This document shows, in pieces, positions 1-5,241 of a DNA stretch of 5,241 nt. A program made the position numbers and the translations under genes. Position 1 is the stretch's first letter. The number at the start of each line of letters is the position of its first letter. The notes below the pieces were generated by a model. That model searched no databases. It was not told where the DNA came from and was given only the letters and a program-made list of their open reading frames with translations. This DNA is from Candidatus Omnitrophota bacterium (lineage in GTDB: Bacteria; Omnitrophota; Gorgyraeia; Gygaellales; Profunditerraquicolaceae). The stretch covers positions 1 through 5,241 of the forward strand of contig JAQTZX010000112.1 of assembly GCA_028687525.1 (NCBI GenBank), read 5' to 3'.

Positions 1-304
1 TGCCGGTTTTTTATTCCCTAAAGATTTTATCGGTTTTCATGGGCATTTCCCGGAGCGTCCGGTGGTCCCGGGAGTGTGCCTGGTTCAGTCGGTTCTGGTT
101 ATGCTGGAAAAATGGCACGGCGGCCCCGTGCGCCTGAAGGAGATTTCCAACGCGAAATTTTATTCTCCTTCCACCAGCGGAGATTTATTGGAGTTTACCT
201 GCGGGATCAAAGATAAGGTTGATAAAGAGATACACGCGGATGCCGTGGCCTCGCATCGCGGGAAAAAAATCGCCGAGATTCATTTGACCGCGCAGTGCTT
301 TTAG
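1..304 (+). CDS. 3-hydroxyacyl-ACP dehydratase, FabZ/ApeI-like hotdog protein (3' part only)
   Basis: The gene enters from the left edge and ends at TAG 302-304; 100 residues are visible, reading from base 2. Numbering from the first visible codon, residues 12-25 carry the hotdog dehydratase signature FHGHFPERPVVPGV, with His15 at the position of the FabZ catalytic histidine. The rest (LKEISNAKFYSPSTSGD and following strands) matches the usual central and C-terminal beta-strands of the fold. Family knowledge: such enzymes remove water from 3-hydroxyacyl-ACP to give trans-2-enoyl-ACP in the cytoplasm. Two departures are visible: the Gly after GHFP is Glu18, and the acidic residue of FabZ's PGVxxxE segment aligns with Gln29. 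That makes it more like the divergent dehydratases of aryl polyene clusters than a housekeeping FabZ. A GTG at 62 lies inside the active-site motif and is not the start. It is separated from the next gene by 141 bp but probably belongs to the same pathway. The fold is clear; the exact substrate is unknown. Confidence 0.85.
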   Translation, partial: AGFLFPKDFIGFHGHFPERPVVPGVCLVQSVLVMLEKWHGGPVRLKEISNAKFYSPSTSGDLLEFTCGIKDKVDKEIHADAVASHRGKKIAEIHLTAQCF

Positions 305-347
305 CAATCCGGCAACCGTAGTTTTATCCGCCTTCGCGCAGAAAACC

Positions 348-363
348 CCGTGTGTAAACACGG
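348..363. repeat. Perfect inverted repeat upstream of the -10 box (possible operator)
   Basis: CCGTGT (348-353) and ACACGG (358-363) are perfect inverted copies around a 4-base centre GTAA. The repeat sits where a -35 element would lie relative to the TATAAT at 373-378, so a DNA-binding protein here could block or recruit RNA polymerase. It could also form a short RNA hairpin after the dehydratase stop codon, but no run of T follows, so I favour an operator over a terminator. The function is inference. Confidence 0.35.
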
Positions 364-372
364 ATTTGTGCG

Positions 373-378
373 TATAAT
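373..378 (+). promoter_or_regulatory. Candidate promoter -10 box ahead of the thioesterase operon
   Basis: TATAAT at 373-378 matches the sigma-70 -10 consensus exactly and lies 67 bp before the thioesterase ATG, in the only intergenic gap of the window. No good TTGACA-like -35 is found at the proper spacing (350-356 reads GTGTGTA), so the promoter would be weak or activator-dependent, or the match is chance. If real, transcription would begin around base 385, inside the direct repeat. Confidence 0.4.
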
Positions 379-405
379 AACACGCGGACGCACGAACACG
401 CGGAC
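379..405. repeat. 11-bp direct repeat just downstream of the -10 box
   Basis: AACACGCGGAC occurs at 379-389 and again, identically, at 395-405, with a start-to-start distance of 16 bp. Both copies lie between the candidate -10 box and the thioesterase ribosome site, around the expected transcription start. This could be a regulator-binding pair or part of the 5' leader; the sequence does not say which. Confidence 0.45.
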
Positions 406-411
406 CAATTC

Positions 412-430
412 TTTAAACGGAATGTTTAAA
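412..430. repeat. 7-bp perfect AT-rich inverted repeat next to the ribosome site
   Basis: TTTAAAC (412-418) and GTTTAAA (424-430) are perfect inverted copies around the 5-base centre GGAAT. The repeat ends 4 bases before the AGGAG of the thioesterase gene. It could be an operator, or a weak hairpin in the mRNA leader that affects access to the ribosome site. The structure is seen directly; the role is a guess. Confidence 0.45.
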
Positions 431-434
431 TAAC

Positions 435-439
435 AGGAG
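435..439 (+). promoter_or_regulatory. Ribosome binding site of the thioesterase gene
   Basis: AGGAG at 435-439 with a 6-base spacer to the ATG at 446. It fixes the start of the thioesterase and supports its N-terminal extension being translated. Confidence 0.8.
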
Positions 440-445
440 TAGAAA

Positions 446-940
446 ATGCGGCGAAAAAAAGGTGGTTATTTTGCGCCCATACCGGGCGCTCCGGCCCCGG
501 TTACCGTCAGTCTTAAGCGGCGGGTGAGTTTCAGCGAAGTTGATCCCATGGGGATTGTGTGGCATGGGCGCTATCCGCAGTATTTTGAAGAGGGGTTTGC
601 CGCGTTGGGAAGGATGTATGGTTTTTCTTATCAGGATTTTTACCGCGCCGGACTGCGCGCTCCCATAGTCCAGATGCACATCGATTATTTCGCTTCGTTG
701 GTACTGGATGAGGATATCTCTATTAAAGCCGGTTTAGTCTGGAGCGAAGGGGCGCGTATCCATATCGAATACGCGCTGTATAAAGAAACCGGTACTCTGG
801 CGGCGTCCGGGTACACCGTGCAGATGTTTACCGAGGCGGTCAGCGGAATTCCTCTTTTGGTCACGCCGCCGTTTATCGAGGAATGCCGGAGGCGCTGGAA
901 AGAAGGAGATTTGCAGTGCGCGAAGAAACAGCGGTCATAA
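446..940 (+). CDS. Acyl-CoA/acyl-ACP thioesterase, 4HBT hotdog family
   Basis: The product is 164 residues. Residues 27-50 carry the 4-hydroxybenzoyl-CoA thioesterase/YbgC signature (FSEVDPMGIVWHGRYPQYFEE), with Asp33 at the position of the family's catalytic aspartate and HGRY in place of the common HxxY. Later segments (MHIDYFASLVLDEDI, HIEYALY, YTVQMF) match the remaining hotdog strands. Family members hydrolyse acyl thioesters of CoA or ACP in the cytoplasm. Next to a ketosynthase it probably releases or proof-reads chains, as thioesterases do in aryl polyene clusters (inference). About 20 basic and proline-rich residues precede the fold, longer than in YbgC, but AGGAG at 435-439 supports this ATG and no later ATG comes before the catalytic motif. 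It follows a 141-bp gap with a candidate promoter and is the probable first gene of the transcript. Its last 25 bp overlap the ketosynthase start. The family is certain; the substrate is not known. Confidence 0.88.
   Translation: MRRKKGGYFAPIPGAPAPVTVSLKRRVSFSEVDPMGIVWHGRYPQYFEEGFAALGRMYGFSYQDFYRAGLRAPIVQMHIDYFASLVLDEDISIKAGLVWSEGARIHIEYALYKETGTLAASGYTVQMFTEAVSGIPLLVTPPFIEECRRRWKEGDLQCAKKQRS
903..908 (+). promoter_or_regulatory. Ribosome binding site that sets the ketosynthase start at GTG 916
   Basis: AAGGAG at 903-908 lies inside the thioesterase gene, 7 bases before GTG 916. The alternative upstream ATG at 883 has no such site and would add 11 residues (rich in Glu and Arg) before the usual TAVIT-type ketosynthase N-terminus. 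GTG 916 is therefore preferred. Confidence 0.75.
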
Positions 941-2061
941 CAGATTGCGATATCCGGACGGCCTATGGCCGCGGTCTTGCATGCTGCTGGGAAGGCCTCT
1001 GGGAAGGCAGGACCGCTATACGGCCCTGTACCCGTTTTGACACCGGTCATTTCCCGTCCCGCATGGCCGCGGTTGTCGACGGCATAGGGTATGGCGGAAG
1101 GTCTTCGCTGGCGGCGCGGATGCTTATTCCTCTGCTGGAGTCAAGTAAGCCGTTAGTGCCTTGCGATGCTGTGCCGGTGCTGGCTTCCACCACCGGTGAA
1201 ATAGACTTATTGGAGAAAAATGTTTTAGAAGGAACCGGCGACGCCGCGGAAAGCAGGCTGGATGTTTTTCTGGAGAAAGTAAAGGCCGCGGCAGGGATCA
1301 AAGGCGGGGGTTTTGTCGTATCCGGAGCGTGCGCCTCTTCCAGTGCCGCTCTCGGTTTCGCCGCGGGCTTGATACAGAACGGCAAACATGATTGTGTGCT
1401 GGTGGCGGCGGTTGACGCGGTGACGGAGTTTGTTTTTTCCGGATTCTCTTCTCTTATGGCCCTTGATCCTGAGCCGGCCAAGCCGTTTGACAGGCAGAGG
1501 GCCGGTTTGAGCCTGGGGGATGGCGCGGGCTTTATTCTGCTGATGAGTTGTTCCAGGGCACAGCGGGAAGGCAGGGCAATTCTTGGAGAAATATCCGGTT
1601 GGGCAATGACCGCAGATGCCAATCATATGACCGGTCCGAGCCGCGATGGGGACGGTTTGAAGCGTGCCATACAGAAAGCTTTGGATAGAGCGTGTGTATC
1701 TGACGGAGACATCGGCGTTATTTCCAGTCATGGTACGGGAACCGTGTATAATGATTCCATGGAAATGAAGGCTTATACCGCGGTTTTCGGCCGTCCGGTG
1801 CCGCTTTATTCGATAAAAGGCGCGGTGGGACATACCATGGGAGCGGCCGGATTGATCGAGACCGCGATCGCGCTGCGGGTTTTGCGGGAGAGGGTGATCC
1901 CGGCAACTATAGGTTTGAGGGATGCCGATCCCGAGGCGAAAAACTGGGTTTCTTCAGAAAAAAGGAAACTTGAAAAAAGTGTTGTGTTGTTGAACAATTC
2001 CGGTTTCGGCGGAGTGAACGCGGCGCTGGTATTGAGACAGCCATACGCGGAAAGACAGTGA
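916..2061 (+). CDS. Beta-ketoacyl-ACP synthase (FabF/KAS II-like, type II PKS ketosynthase)
   Basis: The product is 381 residues from GTG 916, somewhat shorter than the roughly 410 of housekeeping FabF. It catalyses decarboxylative condensation of malonyl-ACP with an acyl-ACP. All three active-site residues are visible: Cys139 in GACASSSAALG, His272 in SSHGTGTVYND and His306 in KGAVGHTMGAAG, with Lys301 before the last. The C-terminal loop NNSGFGGVN (360-368) keeps the gating Phe of GFGG (Phe364) but lacks the first Phe of the usual NSFGFGG. The PFDRQRAGLSLGDGAG segment is typical except for Asp in place of Glu in the GEGA motif. The first 80 residues are divergent, so this is probably a dedicated secondary-lipid enzyme and not the housekeeping FabF. 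It overlaps the thioesterase by 25 bp and the next gene, a dead half-ketosynthase, by 1 bp. This suggests an active/inactive heterodimer like the ketosynthase-chain-length-factor pairs of type II PKS (inference). Confidence 0.9.
   Translation: MREETAVITDCDIRTAYGRGLACCWEGLWEGRTAIRPCTRFDTGHFPSRMAAVVDGIGYGGRSSLAARMLIPLLESSKPLVPCDAVPVLASTTGEIDLLEKNVLEGTGDAAESRLDVFLEKVKAAAGIKGGGFVVSGACASSSAALGFAAGLIQNGKHDCVLVAAVDAVTEFVFSGFSSLMALDPEPAKPFDRQRAGLSLGDGAGFILLMSCSRAQREGRAILGEISGWAMTADANHMTGPSRDGDGLKRAIQKALDRACVSDGDIGVISSHGTGTVYNDSMEMKAYTAVFGRPVPLYSIKGAVGHTMGAAGLIETAIALRVLRERVIPATIGLRDADPEAKNWVSSEKRKLEKSVVLLNNSGFGGVNAALVLRQPYAERQ
2049..2054 (+). promoter_or_regulatory. Ribosome binding site that sets the start at ATG 2061
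   Basis: GGAAAG at 2049-2054 is 6 bases before ATG 2061 but only 3 bases before the in-frame GTG at 2058, so ATG 2061 is the better start. The resulting TGATG junction suggests translational coupling with the ketosynthase. Confidence 0.55.
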
Positions 2062-2618
2062 TGTTAAAAAGGCGCGGGTGGATAAAAGAAAATTCCTGCG
2101 GTTGTTCCGGGAAGGGCAGGGAATGGCGGTATACCGATCTGCGTTCGTTATGCGTTCAGCTCCTTGCGGATTCCGTGCTTGCCCATCCTATTGATAATTT
2201 CGGGAGGTTTAACCGCGAGTCCCGGCTTATTGTTCTTTCGTCCGCTCTGGCTTTATATGATGCCGGTATTGTATATGGCAGGGACAGGAAACAGGATATC
2301 GGGATAGTGGGAACAAGCACGGATGGTTCTCTGTCATCAAACCTGGATTATTTCCGGGATTACGCCTCATGCGGCAGGACTCTGGGCAGGGGTAATCTTT
2401 TTATTTATACCCTGGCTTCAAGCCCGCTTGCCGAATCTTCCATACATTTTGGCTTGCAGGGGCCGCTGGTATTTCTGCGGTACGCGGATGATCCGGAAGA
2501 AAGAATGCTGGCAGAAGCGGAGTTCATGATACGGAACGGTGACGCGAGCGCTTTGTTGGCGATAGTTTTTGATTCTCAAAAGGCGGATTGTCATTATTTA
2601 TCGGGAGGCATGCCGTGA
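2061..2618 (+). CDS. Half-length, inactive ketosynthase-like protein (chain-length-factor-like, possibly ApeC-type)
   Basis: The product is 185 residues, under half a ketosynthase. Residues 50-72 (RFNRESRLIVLSSALALYDAGI), 79-93 (DIGIVGTSTDGSLSS) and 129-171 resemble the N-terminal thiolase-like half of ketosynthases. In the family the nucleophilic Cys follows a GPxxxxxTAC pattern; here GP at 134-135 is followed by LVFLRYADD, placing Asp143 about where the Cys should be. The catalytic His regions (HGTGT, GHTxGA) are absent because the protein ends after the first half; the stop is genuine, since the next gene starts on it. It probably cannot condense by itself. By analogy with chain-length factors, including the truncated ketosynthase-like partner in aryl polyene systems (from memory), it may pair with the upstream ketosynthase and shape chain length. 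The alternative is a decayed duplicate, but tight spacing at both ends and the intact frame argue against decay. Residues 1-45 (including a CGC at 13-15) I do not recognise. Confidence 0.7.
   Translation: MLKRRGWIKENSCGCSGKGREWRYTDLRSLCVQLLADSVLAHPIDNFGRFNRESRLIVLSSALALYDAGIVYGRDRKQDIGIVGTSTDGSLSSNLDYFRDYASCGRTLGRGNLFIYTLASSPLAESSIHFGLQGPLVFLRYADDPEERMLAEAEFMIRNGDASALLAIVFDSQKADCHYLSGGMP
2603..2608 (+). promoter_or_regulatory. Ribosome binding site that sets the first radical SAM start at GTG 2615
   Basis: GGGAGG at 2603-2608 is 6 bases before GTG 2615. The frame is open further upstream (a TTG at 2588), but that start would place the ribosome site inside the gene and add nine residues before the usual MRIxLVYP-type N-terminus. 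GTG 2615 also overlaps the upstream TGA as GTGA. Confidence 0.75.
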
Positions 2619-3877
2619 GGATACATCTGGTTTATCCTAAATGGCCGAAATTGAAACACCAGCCGGATTTTAACCTTCCTCCGCACGGACCGGTTTGTTT
2701 CGCGGCGGCTCTGCCGCGCGATGCCGGGATTGTCTTTACCGATGAAAATGTCGAGCCGTTGGTGATGCATGATGATGTTGACCTGGCCGCGGTTTCCTGC
2801 ATGTTGACCTGTCAGATTTCCCGGGGATGGGAGATCGCCGATGAATACCGCAGGCGGGGCAAAAAGGTTATTTTCGGAGGGATCGCCGCCATGCTCCATG
2901 CCGAAGAAACAGCGCGCCACTCGGACGCGCTGTTTTTAGGTGAAGCCGAAGGCAGGATAGACGCGCTTCTTGATGATTTCAAGGCCGGCAGGCTGAAAAA
3001 AACATACGATTTCCTGCGTGACTGGCCTGATCCCGCGCTTATCGGCCCGGCGCGCCGGGATATTCTAAAACGACAGCTTTATAATTTCCGCGGCGTGCAG
3101 ATGGTGGATCTGGTGCACGCTTCCCGCGGATGTAAATTCAATTGTTTTCCCTGTTGTACTCCCTATCTGGGCGGGAGGAACTTCCGCCCCCGTCCGGTTG
3201 ATAAATTCATAGATGAGATTTCCGGGATCCGCAACAACCGGCTTTTCATCGTGGATAATTCGCTGGCGCAGGATGATGACTGGGAAAAAACACTTTTCAA
3301 GGCGATGATCCCGTTGAAGAAAAAATGGGTGTCCCATCCCATTAAGGATGATGATGAGATACTTGAGCTGGCGGTTAAGGCCGGATGCTGGTATGTTTAT
3401 CAGGCTATCGTGGATACATCGGATTATATGCGCAGGCGGATCAAGCGTTTGAAGGAACGGGGCATAGGCGTGGAAGGAACGGTCATTTTAGGCACCGATG
3501 AGCACGATGAGGATTACATTAAACGGCTGGTGGATTTCCTTTTGGATATAGAGCTGGATCTCGCGGAGTTCACTATCCTTACTCCCTTTCCTCATTCTCC
3601 CATACGCGCGCAATTGGAGAAGGAGGGCAGGATCATTCATAATGACTGGCGCCGGTATACCGCCGGAGAGGCGGTTTTCAAACCGGCAAAAATGTCTCCG
3701 GAACAGCTGGAAAAGATGTATGATTATGCCTGGGAGACTTTTTACGCCCGGAGCAGTAAGGAAATTAAGATGGCGCAGCTTTACTTAAAAGTCATCCAGC
3801 GCGAAAAAGAAGACGGCACGTACCGGCAGACCCGTTTGCAGGCCCGTAATTTTGATGCGCCGGTGAGAAAAATATGA
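2615..3877 (+). CDS. Radical SAM protein with B12-binding-type N-terminal domain (first of two)
   Basis: The product is 420 residues from GTG 2615. Residues 1-140 resemble the Rossmann-like cobalamin-binding half of B12-radical SAM enzymes: VRIHLVYP at the start, then DLAAVSCMLTCQISRGWEIAD, KKVIFGGIAA and ALFLGEAEG. The DxHxxG cobalamin-ligand motif is not seen, which is common in this class. The radical SAM core follows: Cys173, Cys177 and Cys180 in SRGCKFNCFPC form the CxxxCxxC motif that binds the [4Fe-4S] cluster and SAM, followed by GGRNFRPRP (186-194). VDNS (213-216), VILGTD (290-295) and LTPFP (322-326) are typical later strands. The C-terminal part (WRRYTAGEAVFKPAKMSPEQLEKMYDYAW, in two pieces around 345-375) matches the tail of HpnJ/BchE-like enzymes. 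Pro179 replaces the usual aromatic before the third Cys, and Cys181 is extra. Family chemistry includes methylation of unactivated carbon, cyclisation and C-C bond formation. The neighbours suggest an acyl chain or lipid substrate (inference). Confidence 0.85.
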   Translation: MRIHLVYPKWPKLKHQPDFNLPPHGPVCFAAALPRDAGIVFTDENVEPLVMHDDVDLAAVSCMLTCQISRGWEIADEYRRRGKKVIFGGIAAMLHAEETARHSDALFLGEAEGRIDALLDDFKAGRLKKTYDFLRDWPDPALIGPARRDILKRQLYNFRGVQMVDLVHASRGCKFNCFPCCTPYLGGRNFRPRPVDKFIDEISGIRNNRLFIVDNSLAQDDDWEKTLFKAMIPLKKKWVSHPIKDDDEILELAVKAGCWYVYQAIVDTSDYMRRRIKRLKERGIGVEGTVILGTDEHDEDYIKRLVDFLLDIELDLAEFTILTPFPHSPIRAQLEKEGRIIHNDWRRYTAGEAVFKPAKMSPEQLEKMYDYAWETFYARSSKEIKMAQLYLKVIQREKEDGTYRQTRLQARNFDAPVRKI

Positions 3878-5241
3878 AAATACTGCTTATCTCCGCCAAT
3901 ACCGCCGCTACCCCGTATCCGGTATACCCGCTGGGCATGAGCGTGGTTGCCGGGGCTCTGGCGCGCGCCGGGCATGAGGTGCGGCAAATCGATTTCCTGC
4001 GTGAGGGAAGGTCTCCGGAGTCGTTGAAAAAAACGGCCGCTGAATTTAAGCCGGATTTTATCGGAATATCGGTGCGCAATATAGATAATGTTAATTGCGC
4101 CAATGAACAGCGCTATATCGACGTGGTCAGGGATATTGTCGGGGTTTTTAAATCTTCGGCGGATGCCGTCCCGGTTGTCTTGGGCGGTACGGGATTTTCG
4201 GTGATGCCGGAAGAGATCCTTGCCGCCACCGGAGCGGATTACGGCATTGCGGGAGAAGGCGAAGAGTCGGTTGTTGAGTTCGCGCGGGGGCTTGCTTCCG
4301 GGAAACTTCCCGCGGAGCGGATTTTCCGCGCGCGCAACAAACTTCCCGGAATGTCTATTGAACCGGCGCTCTACGACCCGCGGATCATGAAATTTTACCA
4401 GGCCAGCGGCAATATGGCAAATGTCCAGACCAAACGGGGATGCGTTTATAAATGTGTGTACTGTACCTATCCGGGACTCGAAGGAGAATTGATCCGCGCG
4501 CGCAGCGCGTCCGCGGTTGTTGATGATATCCGAAGGCTTATTGAAGAACACGGGATCAGGTATCTTTTTTTTACCGATTCCGTTTTTAACGATGATGAAG
4601 GGCATTATATCCGTGTTCTCGAAGAGATGCGCCGCAGGCGGGTGTCGGTTCCCTGGACCGCTTTTTTTAAACCGGATGGCTTGAAGGAAGAGACGGTTGC
4701 GCTTATGAAAGAGATCGGGTTGAAGGCCGCGGAGATAGGCGCGGACGCCGCCACCGATACCACGCTCAAGGGGTTGGGTAAGCCTTTCCGTTTTGCCGAT
4801 ATCGCGGCGGCCAACGATATCTTTGTCCGCAACGGCGTGGCTACCGCGCAGTATTATATGTTCGGCGGACCGGCAGAGACGGAGGATACCGTGCTCGAAG
4901 GCATCCGTAATATCCTTAGTCTTTCCAAGACCGTGTCTTTTGTTTTTATGGGTATCCGCATTTTGCCCGGCACGGCGTTAGAAAAGATCGCTATTTCGGA
5001 GGGGCTGCTGAAAGCCGGGGCTCCGCTTCTTGAGCCGGTGTATTATATATCTCCGGTAATCGGCCGGATATGGCTTGAGCGTATTTTGCGCGAGTCGTTT
5101 GATACCGCGCGCAGCGTTGTTTTCCCCCCGGATAAATATGAATCCACTTTGCAGTTTTTACACAAACTCGGCTACGCCGGTTCTTTATGGGAAATGCTTT
5201 TGGATGAGAAAAAATCATTCCGCCGCAGCCGCGCAAGGAAT
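3874..5241 (+). CDS. B12-binding-domain radical SAM protein, putative lipid-modifying (second; right end cut off)
   Basis: The frame is open from ATG 3874 to the window edge without a stop: 456 codons visible. GGTGAG at 3862-3867 is a ribosome site with a 6-base spacer, and ATG overlaps the previous TGA as ATGA. Residues 1-145 form a cobalamin-binding-type domain: MKILLISANTA, PLGMSVVAGALARAGHEV, DFIGISVRNIDNVN (61-74), VVLGGTGFS (near 102-109) and GEGEES (127-132); no DxHxxG motif is present. The radical SAM core has Cys190, Cys194 and Cys197 in GCVYKCVYC, with the usual Tyr before the third Cys, then FTDSVFND (233-240), YMFGGP (328-333) and RILPGT (362-367). The tail (390-456) is helical and basic. 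I recall that the GISVRNIDN type of domain is found in a B12-radical SAM group annotated as lipid biosynthesis proteins, linked to proposed ladderane gene regions; this needs a profile search. It is clearly not a copy of the preceding radical SAM gene. The C-terminus is probably near, given the usual 440-500 residue length. Confidence 0.87.
   Translation, partial: MKILLISANTAATPYPVYPLGMSVVAGALARAGHEVRQIDFLREGRSPESLKKTAAEFKPDFIGISVRNIDNVNCANEQRYIDVVRDIVGVFKSSADAVPVVLGGTGFSVMPEEILAATGADYGIAGEGEESVVEFARGLASGKLPAERIFRARNKLPGMSIEPALYDPRIMKFYQASGNMANVQTKRGCVYKCVYCTYPGLEGELIRARSASAVVDDIRRLIEEHGIRYLFFTDSVFNDDEGHYIRVLEEMRRRRVSVPWTAFFKPDGLKEETVALMKEIGLKAAEIGADAATDTTLKGLGKPFRFADIAAANDIFVRNGVATAQYYMFGGPAETEDTVLEGIRNILSLSKTVSFVFMGIRILPGTALEKIAISEGLLKAGAPLLEPVYYISPVIGRIWLERILRESFDTARSVVFPPDKYESTLQFLHKLGYAGSLWEMLLDEKKSFRRSRARN

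Noticed and set aside
348..370. Rho-independent terminator after the dehydratase
   Set aside because: The stem is only 6 bp and is followed by GATTTGTG, not a T run. It was kept only as an inverted repeat with a possible operator role.
1047..1833. Two long minus-strand open frames (191 and 202 codons)
   Set aside because: Both lie opposite the ketosynthase, whose active-site motifs are all on the plus strand. No ribosome site or family motif supports them.
2058..2060. GTG 2058 as start of the half-ketosynthase
   Set aside because: It is only 3 bases from GGAAAG, whereas ATG 2061 has a better 6-base spacing. The difference is a single residue.
2323..2529. 68-codon plus-strand frame inside the half-ketosynthase
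   Set aside because: It is in another frame of a gene with recognisable ketosynthase segments, and has no motif of its own.
2588..2614. TTG 2588 as start of the first radical SAM gene
   Set aside because: The strong GGGAGG at 2603-2608 serves GTG 2615, which also gives the family-like N-terminus.
2061..2618. Frameshifted full-length ketosynthase (pseudogene)
   Set aside because: The next gene starts on its stop with its own ribosome site, and no HGTGT or GHTxGA remnants are visible in any frame downstream.
3781..4605. 274-codon open frame on the minus strand
   Set aside because: It runs antisense across the end of the first and much of the second radical SAM gene, both with clear motifs. 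Its product is rich in Arg, His and Asn with no recognisable domain, as expected of a shadow frame.
1..5241. CRISPR array, tRNA, rRNA, insertion sequence or phage genes
   Set aside because: No repeated spacer pattern, cloverleaf, transposase motif or terminal inverted repeats were seen; coding sequence fills the window apart from 305-445.

Overview
The window reads as one same-direction (+ strand) lipid or polyketide biosynthesis operon from a Gram-negative-type bacterium. GC content looks slightly above one half by eye. Overlapping genes, frequent GTG starts and clear AGGAG-type ribosome sites fit a compact bacterial genome. The mix of type II fatty-acid-synthase-like enzymes with cobalamin-dependent radical SAM proteins is a combination I associate with environmental lineages (Desulfobacterota, Planctomycetota/anammox, Omnitrophota-like genomes). 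I cannot fix the phylum from the sequence alone.

Layout: (1) bases 1-304, the 3' end of a hotdog-fold FabZ/ApeI-like 3-hydroxyacyl-ACP dehydratase. (2) bases 305-445, the only intergenic gap, with a TATAAT box, an inverted repeat upstream of it, an 11-bp direct repeat just downstream, and a 7-bp perfect inverted repeat directly before the next ribosome site. (3) 446-940, a hotdog 4HBT-family acyl thioesterase. (4) 916-2061, a beta-ketoacyl-ACP synthase with an intact Cys-His-His triad. (5) 2061-2618, a half-length, catalytically dead ketosynthase-like protein resembling a chain-length factor. (6) 2615-3877, a radical SAM protein with a B12-binding-type N-terminus. (7) 3874 to the right edge, a second, different B12-type radical SAM protein, still open at base 5241. 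From the thioesterase on, every junction overlaps (25, 1, 4 and 4 bp), so the five genes are almost certainly co-transcribed and translationally coupled.

How they may work together (inference): the ketosynthase and its small partner elongate an ACP-bound acyl chain. The dehydratase leaves double bonds, as in aryl-polyene-type type II PKS systems. One or both radical SAM enzymes then methylate, cyclise or otherwise make carbon-carbon bonds on the unsaturated chain, and the thioesterase edits or releases it. Type II FAS genes next to radical SAM genes are also the arrangement proposed, but not proven, for ladderane lipid biosynthesis in anammox bacteria. The window therefore looks like a piece of an uncharacterised unusual-lipid or polyene gene cluster extending beyond both edges; ACP, ketoreductase and acyl-activating genes would be expected nearby.
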